From positions 1-63,998 of the forward strand of contig NZ_JACARO010000054.1 in NCBI RefSeq assembly GCF_013386585.1: a stretch of DNA of 63,998 nt, written 5' to 3'. The stretch's first letter is position 1. Each line of letters starts with the position of its first letter. A program made the position numbers and the translations under genes. The stretch comes from Pseudomonas sp. P7548 (GTDB taxonomy: Bacteria > Pseudomonadota > Gammaproteobacteria > Pseudomonadales > Pseudomonadaceae). Positions 1 through 6,803 of the stretch are shown here, in pieces. Under the pieces are notes generated by a model. It had not been told where the DNA came from. It worked only from the letters and a program-made list of their open reading frames with translations, and did no database searches.

Positions 1-153
1 AGATATGTAGAAGAGAGAGGGTTGATGGTGTTGGGGTTGAAGCGACTGGCGGGGGGAGGGCTGAAAAGCGTTTGAGGTGTAAGGCAAATGATACATTTCA
101 TTATTAATACGACATCATGGCCATTACAATGCCAGCTCCATAAGGATTTGGTA
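1..153. other. Left-end non-coding stretch
   Basis: AT-richer sequence before the acyltransferase with no supported reading frame. A promoter is expected here (AT-rich TTCATTATTAATACG around 97-111) but cannot be assigned firmly. Confidence 0.4.
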
Positions 154-165
154 ATGGATGCGTAA
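154..165 (+). promoter_or_regulatory. Three-codon upstream minicistron abutting the acyltransferase start
   Basis: ATG GAT GCG TAA lies directly before the ATG at 166, and the only good Shine-Dalgarno (AAGGAT, 143-148) is spaced for the ATG at 154 rather than 166. This would make translation of the acyltransferase depend on reinitiation. It could equally be chance. Confidence 0.3.
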
Positions 166-2067
166 ATGCAATTTCGTAAAAGTATCAACGCGTTACGAGC
201 TGTAGCGGTTATCTGTGTGGTGCTCTTCCACTTCAAGGTCAGCGGTTTTCAGGGAGGGTTCGTTGGCGTTGATATCTTCTTCGTGATTTCCGGTTTTCTA
301 ATGACGGGGATCATTTTCAGCGGTTTGCAAAAGCAGCGCTTTTCGTTGATTGGTTTCTACGCATCGCGAGCGCGACGGATTATTCCAGCGCTGTTGGTGC
401 TGTGCCTGGCGTTATGGGCCTTCGGCTTTATCTATTTGCCCCTGGAAGACTACCGGGCGCTGCTCAGGACAATAAAAAGCAGCCTGTTTTTTGCGTCCAA
501 CCTGGAGTTCGCCAAGACCGGCAATTACTTCGCCGCGCCACTGCGCGAGAACTGGCTGTTGCACACCTGGTCACTTTCGGTGGAGTGGCAGTTCTACATG
601 CTCTATCCCCTGCTGCTGATGGGACTGCACAAGGTCTTGGGCAGTTCTGGAACCAAGGCGGCGCTGGTGCTGTTGGCACTGGTTTCCCTGGGAGCCTCGG
701 TGTATCTGAGCCCGTCTGCGCCGGTTTTTGCGTTCTATATGCTGCCCACCCGCGCGTGGGAAATGCTCGCGGGAGGACTGGTGTATCTGTTTCCGTTGGC
801 ACTGGGCAAGCGCGCGCGCCAGGGTGCTGAAGTGCTTGGTTTGGCGGCCATTGCAGTCAGTATTTTTTGTTTTTCCGAGCAGGACGTATGGCCCGGTATC
901 CTTGCCCTGGTACCGGTAGTGGGCACCGCCTTGGTGATTCTGGCCAACTCCGAGTCGGCGTTCAGCCGCAATGGCGCGCTGCAATTCACTGGCGGCGTTT
1001 CATATTCTGTTTACTTGTGGCACTGGCCGTTGGTGGTCTTCTTGTATACCTGCGGATTGCTTGACAGCTGGCCGTATGTGGTGGCCGGTGTCATCGTGTC
1101 ATGTGTCCTGGGCACGGTTTCGTATTACTGGGTCGAATCGCGCGTCGGTACATTAACGACGGCTCCACGTGCGTTGTTCAAGTACGCGTCCTTCGTGGTG
1201 TTGGGTGTCGGGTTTTCTGCCATTACGTCATCGGTGGTCAAAGATCACCCCGGCGTGCGCTTTCCCTACGTCGACCTGGGGCGGCCAGACTACGCCAGTG
1301 CGCTCTATGAGCAGGAGTGTTATCCCAGCGCCTTCGGTGCGTCGGACTGCAAACTGGGGAAAGGGGAGGTTTCCGTCATTCTCTACGGCGACAGCCATGC
1401 TCAATCCACTGCGGCGGCCATCCAGATGGATAATCCCCACGCGGCGCTGTCCTGGGCCCGTGGCGGTTGCCCGACGTTGCGGCACTTTGAGATGCACGAC
1501 AAGGAGTTGAGCCGTAAATGCGGCGGCTTCAATGCCGAGAAACTGGGCGTACTGCAGACCTCGTACCCAGGTGTACCGGTCGTCTTGTTCAGCCGCGCTT
1601 CGATGTATTTGGATACGAGTCGAGGGAACAATTATCGCGTTTACTTTCCTGGCCAGGAACACTTGTCAGGACGTGCGTATGTCGATACCTACACGGCCGA
1701 ATACAGCAGGACGGTCTGCTCGATCGCTGAAAACCATCCTGTCTATATCGTCAAGCCGATCCCGGAGATGCCCTTCAGCATTTACAAAGGGCTGAATCTG
1801 CACCAGCGCATCTTCCAGCGTTCGTCGGACATCTCCGTTTCATTGTTCGACTACGAAAAGCGTAATCGCACGGCCATACAGGCGATTGAAGCCGCGGCGA
1901 AACAGTGCAATGTCCACATCATCGATCCTACTCCCAAGCTGTGCCCGAATGGGCAGTGCATGGGGTCTAAGAATGGCGTGCCACTGTACTTCGACGATAA
2001 CCATCTGGTTGACTCCGGCAACGAGCAACTTGAAGGGTTATTCAAGGCAGTACTGGCACCCATCTAG
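166..2067 (+). CDS. OafA/YrhL-type acyltransferase with C-terminal SGNH domain
   Basis: A 633-residue membrane protein. The first ~340 residues are a chain of about ten hydrophobic segments typical of the acyltransferase_3 family, starting with the family-like RSINALRAVAVICVVLFHF segment and containing FFVISGFLMTG. The C-terminal ~230 residues look like an SGNH hydrolase/transferase domain: YGDSHAQS carries the nucleophile Ser block and DDNHL near the end the Asp-x-x-His pair. Such two-domain proteins O-acetylate surface polysaccharides such as O-antigen, with the membrane half moving the acyl group and the SGNH half transferring it in the periplasm. No polysaccharide genes are visible beside it, so the acceptor is unknown. 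A weak SD (AAGGAT) lies upstream, better placed for a three-codon reading frame at 154-165 whose stop abuts this ATG. Confidence 0.9.
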   Translation: MQFRKSINALRAVAVICVVLFHFKVSGFQGGFVGVDIFFVISGFLMTGIIFSGLQKQRFSLIGFYASRARRIIPALLVLCLALWAFGFIYLPLEDYRALLRTIKSSLFFASNLEFAKTGNYFAAPLRENWLLHTWSLSVEWQFYMLYPLLLMGLHKVLGSSGTKAALVLLALVSLGASVYLSPSAPVFAFYMLPTRAWEMLAGGLVYLFPLALGKRARQGAEVLGLAAIAVSIFCFSEQDVWPGILALVPVVGTALVILANSESAFSRNGALQFTGGVSYSVYLWHWPLVVFLYTCGLLDSWPYVVAGVIVSCVLGTVSYYWVESRVGTLTTAPRALFKYASFVVLGVGFSAITSSVVKDHPGVRFPYVDLGRPDYASALYEQECYPSAFGASDCKLGKGEVSVILYGDSHAQSTAAAIQMDNPHAALSWARGGCPTLRHFEMHDKELSRKCGGFNAEKLGVLQTSYPGVPVVLFSRASMYLDTSRGNNYRVYFPGQEHLSGRAYVDTYTAEYSRTVCSIAENHPVYIVKPIPEMPFSIYKGLNLHQRIFQRSSDISVSLFDYEKRNRTAIQAIEAAAKQCNVHIIDPTPKLCPNGQCMGSKNGVPLYFDDNHLVDSGNEQLEGLFKAVLAPI

Positions 2068-2072
2068 CCAAT

Positions 2073-2161
2073 GGTGGGAGTCGGCTTGCCGGCGATGGCA
2101 TCACTGCGGTGTACCTGAATCACCGCGTTGTCCGCATCGCCGGCAAGCCCGCTCCTACAGG
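2073..2161. repeat. REPIN (REP pair), GGCTTGCCGGCGATGG subtype
   Basis: Two inverted REP copies (GTGGGAGTCGGCTTGCCGGCGATGG and its imperfect reverse partner ending GCTCCTACAG) sit between the convergent acyltransferase and map genes. REP pairs of this sort occur in large numbers between Pseudomonas genes and can act as transcript 3' end structures. Confidence 0.85.
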
Positions 2162-2170
2162 GTTATGTCA

Positions 2171-2926
2171 TCAGGTGGTGGGCTGCAGGGTCAGCACTTC
2201 GAAGCCGTCCGCCGTCACCGCCACGGTGTGTTCCCACTGTGCCGACAGGCTGTTGTCCCGGGTCACCACCGTCCAGCCATCCTTGAGGCTGCGCACCTTG
2301 GCGCCACCCTGGTTGAGCATGGGCTCGATGGTGAACACCATGCCTTCGCGCAGTTCCAGCCCGGTGCCAGGGCGGCCGAAGTGCAACACTTGCGGTTCCT
2401 CGTGCATCTGCCGGCCGATGCCATGGCCGCAGTAGTCACGCACCACGCTGTAGCCATTGGCCTGGGCGTGGCTCTGGATCGCATGGCCGATATCACCCAG
2501 GCGCGCGCCCGGCTTGACCTGGCGAATGCCGGCCCACATCGCCTCGAAGGTCATTTCCACCAGGCGCCGCGCCTTGGGCGCCACGTTGCCGATCATGTAC
2601 ATCTTGCTGGAATCGGCAATAAACCCGCCTTTTTCCAGGGTGATGTCGATGTTGATGATGTCGCCGTCCTTGAGGATGTCCTTGGCGCTGGGCATGCCAT
2701 GGCACACCACCTCGTTGATCGAGGTGTTGATGCAAAACGGGTAGTCGTATTGGCCCAGGCTGGCGGGGCGGGCTTTCAAGTCGTTGCGGATGAAGGCCTC
2801 GACGGCGGCGTCCAGCTCCAGGGTGGAGCGGCCGGTGCAGACAAACCCATCGAGCATGCTGAACACCTGGGCCAGCAGGCGCCCGGATTCACGCATCACG
2901 GCCAATTGCGGGGCGGTCTTGATCAT
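2171..2926 (-). CDS. map: Type I methionine aminopeptidase
   Basis: A 251-residue cytoplasmic metallopeptidase that removes the initiator methionine. All five metal ligands of the family are visible in order: Asp in INIDITLEKG, Asp in FIADSSK, His in GHGIGRQMHEEPQ, Glu in FTIEPML and Glu in QWEHTVAV. Length is usual for a type I enzyme without extensions. Its ATG overlaps the stop of the upstream ParD-like gene (TGATG), so the two are translationally coupled. Pseudomonads normally carry another map beside rpsB, so this is probably a second copy. The pairing with a DNA-binding antitoxin-like protein is the unusual point. Confidence 0.93.
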   Translation of the reverse strand: MIKTAPQLAVMRESGRLLAQVFSMLDGFVCTGRSTLELDAAVEAFIRNDLKARPASLGQYDYPFCINTSINEVVCHGMPSAKDILKDGDIINIDITLEKGGFIADSSKMYMIGNVAPKARRLVEMTFEAMWAGIRQVKPGARLGDIGHAIQSHAQANGYSVVRDYCGHGIGRQMHEEPQVLHFGRPGTGLELREGMVFTIEPMLNQGGAKVRSLKDGWTVVTRDNSLSAQWEHTVAVTADGFEVLTLQPTT

Positions 2927-3126
2927 CAACTGCGCCCCCGGATCAGGTCAGGCTTGTCCAGCAACAGTTTGTTGATCAACTCGTTGTAGGGCAGGTGAGG
3001 GTTGAGTTCGGCGAGCAGGCCGATCTTGATCCAGAACTCGGCCTGGGCGTTGATGGAGCGGTCCATGGCGGCGCTGGCCAGGCGAAGCTGTTCGTGCAGT
3101 TGGTCGGTGATCTTGACGATGCCCAT
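2926..3126 (-). CDS. ParD-like ribbon-helix-helix protein
   Basis: A 66-residue protein, MGIVKITDQLHEQLRLASAA then SINAQAEFWIKIGLLAE, with the short beta strand followed by two helices expected of ribbon-helix-helix antitoxins of the ParD-like family. An alternative GTG start at 3135 would add three residues; the ATG at 3126 has a GAAG nearby, the GTG has no SD. It overlaps map by one base. Three GTATAT boxes spaced 11 bp apart lie just upstream, the kind of operator such dimers bind, so it probably represses its own operon. No ParE-like toxin is present; map occupies the toxin position. Confidence 0.8.
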   Translation of the reverse strand: MGIVKITDQLHEQLRLASAAMDRSINAQAEFWIKIGLLAELNPHLPYNELINKLLLDKPDLIRGRS

Positions 3127-3147
3127 GGTCTTCACTGTGTAGGATTG

Positions 3148-3175
3148 ATATACAAAGCGTATATGTTTCGTATAT
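3148..3175 (-). promoter_or_regulatory. Triple GTATAT operator upstream of parD-like/map
   Basis: ATATAC at 3148-3153 is inverted relative to GTATAT at 3159-3164 and 3170-3175. The three boxes begin exactly 11 bp apart, about one helical turn, in an AT-rich patch 22 bp upstream of the ParD-like start. Tandem sites at helical period are typical of ribbon-helix-helix repressors. Confidence 0.6.
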
Positions 3176-3213
3176 TCATCGTAAACCCCCAGCCGCTAAA
3201 TGGCAGCAGGCCA

Positions 3214-3243
3214 TTGACTTGCTCGCCAGGCGCCGGTTAATTT
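3214..3243 (+). promoter_or_regulatory. Candidate sigma-70 promoter of the attenuated threonine dehydratase gene
   Basis: TTGACT at 3214-3219 matches the -35 consensus in five of six bases. A weaker -10 (TTAATT at 3237-3242, or TAATTT at 3238-3243) follows at 17-18 bp. Transcription would begin near 3249-3251, on or beside the leader peptide ATG at 3250. Confidence 0.5.
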
Positions 3244-3249
3244 CGTTGC

Positions 3250-3315
3250 ATGACATTACAAGCCTTCCGTAGCCCGCTGATGATTATTACCGCCATTCCT
3301 CATTTGGCGGGATAG
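3250..3315 (+). CDS. Leader peptide of an Ile/Thr attenuator
   Basis: A 21-residue reading frame, MTLQAFRSPLMIITAIPHLA plus a final Gly, then TAG. Codons 12-16 read Ile-Ile-Thr-Ala-Ile, the end product (Ile) and the substrate (Thr) of the enzyme encoded downstream. The frame ends 19 nt before the terminator stem. No Shine-Dalgarno is visible; the promoter placement suggests the AUG may be at or near the mRNA 5' end, i.e. leaderless initiation. Stalling at the Ile codons (3283-3297) would cover hairpin segment 1 at 3290-3294. Too short for routine gene callers. Confidence 0.75.
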   Translation: MTLQAFRSPLMIITAIPHLAG

Positions 3316-3360
3316 CACACGGCTGCACCCCAACCCGCCCTAGAGGCGGGTTTTGTTTTT
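3290..3360 (+). terminator. Attenuator with alternative hairpins (1:2, 2:3, 3:4)
   Basis: Segment 1 CCGCC (3290-3294) can pair with segment 2 GGCGG (3306-3310). Segment 2 GGCGGG (3306-3311) can instead pair with segment 3 CCCGCC (3334-3339). Segment 3 AACCCGCC (3332-3339) pairs with segment 4 GGCGGGTT (3345-3352) to form an 8-bp stem with a 5-nt loop followed by a T-rich run, an intrinsic terminator. The arrangement fits ribosome-mediated attenuation: stalling in the Ile codons frees 2 to pair with 3 and lets transcription continue into the gene at 3402. Confidence 0.8.
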
Positions 3361-3401
3361 CCGTCTCCAGGGCCTTCAAAAAAAAGCGCCAGGAGACACC
3401 G

Positions 3402-4424
3402 ATGAGCACGTGCCCCGTTCCACACACCGCCAACCCGGAACTGCTTGAGCACTACGTAAAAAAGATCCTCGCGGCCCCGGTCTATGACCTGGCAGTGCGC
3501 ACGCCCTTGCAGGCGGCGCCGGCGCTGTCGGCGCTGCTGGGCAACCAGGTGCTGCTCAAGCGCGAGGACTTGCAGCCGACCTTTTCCTTCAAGATCCGTG
3601 GCGCCTACAACAAGTTGGTGCAGCTCACGGCCGAGCAAAGGGCCCGGGGCGTGGTCACTGCATCGGCGGGCAACCACGCCCAGGGTGTGGCACTGGCCGC
3701 GCTGGAACTGGGGATCAAGGCACGCATCGTCATGCCCTGCAGCACGCCCCAACTGAAAGTACTGGGCGTGCGTTCCCGAGGGGCCGAGGCGGTGCTGCAG
3801 GGGGAGAGCTTTCCGTTTGCGCTGGCCCATGCGCTGCAACTGGCCGAGACCTCGGGCTGCACTTTTGTGTCGCCGTTCGACGACCCGGATGTGATTGCGG
3901 GCCAAGGCACCGTGGCCATGGAAGTGCTGCGACAGCAACAGGGGCCGCTGGACGCGATCTTCGTACCGGTGGGCGGCGGTGGCTTGATCGCCGGCATTGC
4001 CGCCTACGTCAAATACCTGCGGCCCCAGGTGCGTATCATCGGCGTCGAGCCCGAAGGCTCCAGCTGCCTGTTGGCGGCCTTGCGTGCCGGTGAGCGCGTA
4101 GTGTTGCCAAGTGTGGACGGGTTTGCCGATGGCACCGCGGTGGCGCAGGTCGGTGCCTATGGGTATGAGATCTGCCGCGATTGGGTGGATGAAGTCATCA
4201 CCGTGAGCAATGACGAATTGTGCAGCGCCATCAAGCTGATCTACGACGATACGCGCTCGATCACCGAACCCTCAGGCGCCCTCGCCGTGGCAGGCATCCG
4301 CCGTTACGTCGAGCGAACTGGGGTGAGTGGCCAGACCCTGGTGGCGATCAATTCAGGCGCCAATATCAATTTCGATAGTTTGCGACATGTTGCTGAAAGA
4401 GTGGCGGCGCAAACGGCGGTTTAA
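3402..4424 (+). CDS. Threonine dehydratase (threonine ammonia-lyase), no ACT domain
   Basis: A 340-residue PLP enzyme of fold type II that deaminates threonine to 2-oxobutanoate, the first step to isoleucine. The PLP lysine lies in TFSFKIRGAYNKL, the phosphate-binding glycine loop in VPVGGGGLIAG, and the ASAGNHAQGVA motif is intact. The C-terminal ACT-like regulatory domain of long biosynthetic IlvA (about 500 residues) is absent, so feedback control by Ile binding is not expected; control may instead come from the Ile/Thr attenuator immediately upstream. SD CAGGAGA precedes the ATG. A longer IlvA probably exists elsewhere in the genome, but that cannot be seen here. It could also act on serine. 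Confidence 0.9.
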   Translation: MSTCPVPHTANPELLEHYVKKILAAPVYDLAVRTPLQAAPALSALLGNQVLLKREDLQPTFSFKIRGAYNKLVQLTAEQRARGVVTASAGNHAQGVALAALELGIKARIVMPCSTPQLKVLGVRSRGAEAVLQGESFPFALAHALQLAETSGCTFVSPFDDPDVIAGQGTVAMEVLRQQQGPLDAIFVPVGGGGLIAGIAAYVKYLRPQVRIIGVEPEGSSCLLAALRAGERVVLPSVDGFADGTAVAQVGAYGYEICRDWVDEVITVSNDELCSAIKLIYDDTRSITEPSGALAVAGIRRYVERTGVSGQTLVAINSGANINFDSLRHVAERVAAQTAV

Positions 4425-4434
4425 CCGGAAGTCC

Positions 4435-4454
4435 GGGATTAAACGTTTAATCCC
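4435..4454. promoter_or_regulatory. Perfect 20-bp palindrome
   Basis: GGGATTAAACGTTTAATCCC begins 11 bp after the threonine dehydratase stop and is a perfect palindrome. It may be a regulator binding site or a transcript-end hairpin; there is no T-run after it. Confidence 0.55.
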
Positions 4455-4489
4455 TGCCATTCGCCGAGAGTTTGATGACTGAATGTAAA

Positions 4490-4621
4490 AACCTTTCCGG
4501 GATATATATCAATCCTCGTCACTTATGAGGAAAGGTTACAACGAGAGGGGATTTTGCCGAGTAGGCTGGTGAATGAAAGCGTCTTCCAAGGTTGGCAAGA
4601 CGCGGCAGGCACGCACCTGCC
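4490..4621 (+). other. Structured intergenic region: three consecutive stem-loops
   Basis: AACCTTTCC (4490-4498) pairs with GGAAAGGTT (4529-4537), enclosing a smaller CCTC/GAGG stem. GCGTCTT (4579-4585) pairs with AAGACGC (4597-4603). GGCAGG (4604-4609) pairs with CCTGCC (4616-4621). There is no reading frame here. It could be a small RNA or the structured leader of the gene at 4679. Confidence 0.4.
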
Positions 4622-4678
4622 AGCAACTTGAGTGTTCATAAAAACTGATTGGCAGTCTCATAAAAGGAGAGGTTGGCC

Positions 4679-4948
4679 ATGCTTTCGGAATTAGAACTTC
4701 GCAGCATTATTGAAGGAAGTTTCCTGCCCAAACGGTGCGAATGCACCAAGGCCGAAGATGCCTCGCTGACGATCAAGGTCTATGACGACCGCGACCGTGA
4801 CCGAGTGGACCTGGAAGTCAAAGGCATCAACGCCGACAAGCTCGACAGCAGCCGAGCCATTTGCAACCTGATCACCGGGTTGCGCGAAGACCTCAAGCAC
4901 ACCCATGCACCCGCCCTGCAAAGAGTGGGAGGACGCGGCTACTACTAG
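4679..4948 (+). CDS. DUF1652-like small protein
   Basis: An 89-residue soluble protein, MLSELELRSIIEGSFLPKRCECT at the N-terminus, resembling the DUF1652 family found widely in Pseudomonas with no assigned function. The ATG at 4679 is preceded by a strong SD, AAGGAGAGG. Its stop overlaps the stop of the convergent membrane-protein gene by four bases (CTAG at 4945-4948). A structured intergenic region precedes it. The family call is from memory of the sequence pattern. Confidence 0.75.
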   Translation: MLSELELRSIIEGSFLPKRCECTKAEDASLTIKVYDDRDRDRVDLEVKGINADKLDSSRAICNLITGLREDLKHTHAPALQRVGGRGYY

Positions 4949-5343
4949 GCCGACGTCTGAGGTTGAATCACCGACGACCTGTGGGCCTGGAGAAACGCCA
5001 GGCCCAGTACGGTTTCTGTTGCCACCGCCAGCAGGATGCCCGGCCCGGCATTGCCATTGATCCATTCACTGAACCCCAGCACGGCCAATACCAGGCACCC
5101 GGCGATAAAGCCGGTGGTCAGGGCACGTCGTGTGTCGGAAGGTGGTGCGTGGCGGGCGCGGTAGAACATGATGCCGATCGCCAGGAACAGCGCGGCGTTA
5201 CGGCGTGACACCAGCCCGGTAGCGCTGGAGTACTCGACACTCCACAGCCACAGCAGCAGGTCGGGACGCAGGCCCCAGACCAGCGCGAGGGCGAAGCAGA
5301 GCAGGGCGGTAAAGGTAGCGAGGGAACGGAAACTGAGCGGCAT
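4945..5343 (-). CDS. Small hydrophobic membrane protein
   Basis: A 132-residue protein with about four hydrophobic segments (LATFTALLCFALALVWGL, NAALFLAIGIMFY, GFIAGCLVLAVLGF and ILLAVATETVLGLAFL), probably an inner-membrane protein. The start at 5343 follows AAAGGAT at good spacing; an upstream extension to 5376 lacks support. I do not recognise a function. It converges with the DUF1652-like gene, sharing four bases at the stop codons. Confidence 0.75.
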   Translation of the reverse strand: MPLSFRSLATFTALLCFALALVWGLRPDLLLWLWSVEYSSATGLVSRRNAALFLAIGIMFYRARHAPPSDTRRALTTGFIAGCLVLAVLGFSEWINGNAGPGILLAVATETVLGLAFLQAHRSSVIQPQTSA

Positions 5344-5420
5344 GGCGAATCCTTTCGGCCTGTGACAAGCCCGCAAGATTACTCGTTTATGCGCGGGCCT
5401 GCCTTGTCTGTTTCAACGGC

Positions 5421-5693
5421 TCAGTTCTGGAAGTCGCAGGCTTCCGACATTTTGCGGTAGCCCACATCTTCGATTTTGCCGGCTTTATCCACGAACTTGA
5501 TGTCGGCGTCGATGACCTTGCAGTCATTGGTGTCGGTCTCGTGCATGGCAATCACTTTGTCGATGTTCAAGGGCATGCCGTATTGGTAAGGCACCGGTTT
5601 GGCATCGGTTTGCTGGGCCGTGTCAGCCTGGGCGGCGCCTGAGAGCGCGGCCAGGGCCAAGGTGCCGGTGAACAGTAAGGTACGCAGTTTCAT
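5421..5693 (-). CDS. DUF2790-like periplasmic protein
   Basis: A 90-residue secreted protein. A signal peptide (MKLRTLLFTGTLALAALSGA then AQA cleavage) precedes a mature domain with the conserved YQYGMPLNIDKVI segment and two cysteines (DCKV and EACDFQN) likely to form a disulfide. This pattern is the DUF2790 family, common in Pseudomonas and often copper or metal responsive; function is not established. SD GGAGAA precedes the start. Confidence 0.8.
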   Translation of the reverse strand: MKLRTLLFTGTLALAALSGAAQADTAQQTDAKPVPYQYGMPLNIDKVIAMHETDTNDCKVIDADIKFVDKAGKIEDVGYRKMSEACDFQN

Positions 5694-5852
5694 GAGGGTT
5701 CTCCGCAAGTCGTTCGCAGGCCCATCAACACGACGGGCCGGCGGCCGCACGGGCCCCCGGGGGCGGTGAGTGCGGTCAAGTTCACTGTCGACTTGGGGGA
5801 TTAACCTTCGATTAATTGCGCGCTAACTGACAAAACCTTCATGAACGCGTGT

Positions 5853-6791
5853 TCAGCCCAACTGCTGGCGATACGGCAGGTCCGGCCCGGTCTTGCCGCA
5901 CGTCAGCGCAGCAGCGCGGATCGCGAAGCCGAGCATGGCGTCGATCTGCGCGCGGGTGAGCCGTTGCAGGCCGTCCACTGAGTCCAGGTGGTGCTCAGTC
6001 AGCCAGGCGATCAGCGCGGCCTGGAACGTATCGCCGGCGCCGACCGTATCGGCCATCACTACCTCTACGGCCGGTTGCGACCAATGGCCGTGCTGGCGGC
6101 TGAACACGCTGGCCCCTTCGCCACCCCGGGTGAGGAACACCATCTGGCAGCGGTGTTGCAGCCAGCCTTGCAGCACGCTTTCCGGCGACTGGTCGGGGTA
6201 GAGCAGGTGCAGGTCTTCATCGCTGACCTTGATCAGGTCGGCATGCTTGACCAGCTCGGCCACACGGTCACGCCACAGCTGGATATCCGGCTGCGGGTTG
6301 AGGCGCACGTTGGGGTCGAGGCTGATCAAGCGTTTGCCGCTTTCACGCTTGACCAGGTTCAGCAGGGTGTCGCCAATCGGCTGCACCACCAGGGAGAACG
6401 AGCCGATATGCAGGCCACGGATGTCGGCGCCCAGCTCGGGCAGGTGGGTGACTTCCAGCAGCCGGTCGGCACAGCCTTCGCCACGGAAGTTGTACTGCGG
6501 TGAGCCGTTGGCGCCCACGGCCACCATCGACAGGGTGGTCGGTGCGGCAAATTCCACCAGGAACTGCTCGCTGACGCCTTCGTCCCTGAGCACTTGCAAC
6601 AGGCGGCGGCCGAGGAAGTCGGTGGACACGCCGCCAAACAGCCCGGCTTCGATACCCAAGCGGCGCAAACCCACGGCCACGTTGAACGGCGAGCCCCCGG
6701 CAATGGCCTTGTAGTTGACCTTGGAAGCCTGCCCGCTGGCATCTTCCTCGCTGAAGAAATCGAACAGCGCTTCACCACACACCAGATACAT
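5853..6791 (-). CDS. mtlZ: Fructokinase (PfkB family), last gene of the mannitol operon
   Basis: A 312-residue cytoplasmic sugar kinase that phosphorylates fructose, the product of mannitol oxidation by MtlD. The PfkB signature is visible near the C-terminus as DTVGAGDTFQAALIAWL, with the catalytic Asp in GAGD, and the N-terminal GGSPFNVAVGLRRLG glycine motif is present. It lies 12 bp downstream of mtlY and closes the mtlEFGKDYZ operon order known from Pseudomonas fluorescens. Fructose-6-phosphate then enters central metabolism. Confidence 0.9.
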   Translation of the reverse strand: MYLVCGEALFDFFSEEDASGQASKVNYKAIAGGSPFNVAVGLRRLGIEAGLFGGVSTDFLGRRLLQVLRDEGVSEQFLVEFAAPTTLSMVAVGANGSPQYNFRGEGCADRLLEVTHLPELGADIRGLHIGSFSLVVQPIGDTLLNLVKRESGKRLISLDPNVRLNPQPDIQLWRDRVAELVKHADLIKVSDEDLHLLYPDQSPESVLQGWLQHRCQMVFLTRGGEGASVFSRQHGHWSQPAVEVVMADTVGAGDTFQAALIAWLTEHHLDSVDGLQRLTRAQIDAMLGFAIRAAALTCGKTGPDLPYRQQLG

Positions 6792-6803
6792 AGTCGTTCG
6801 CTC

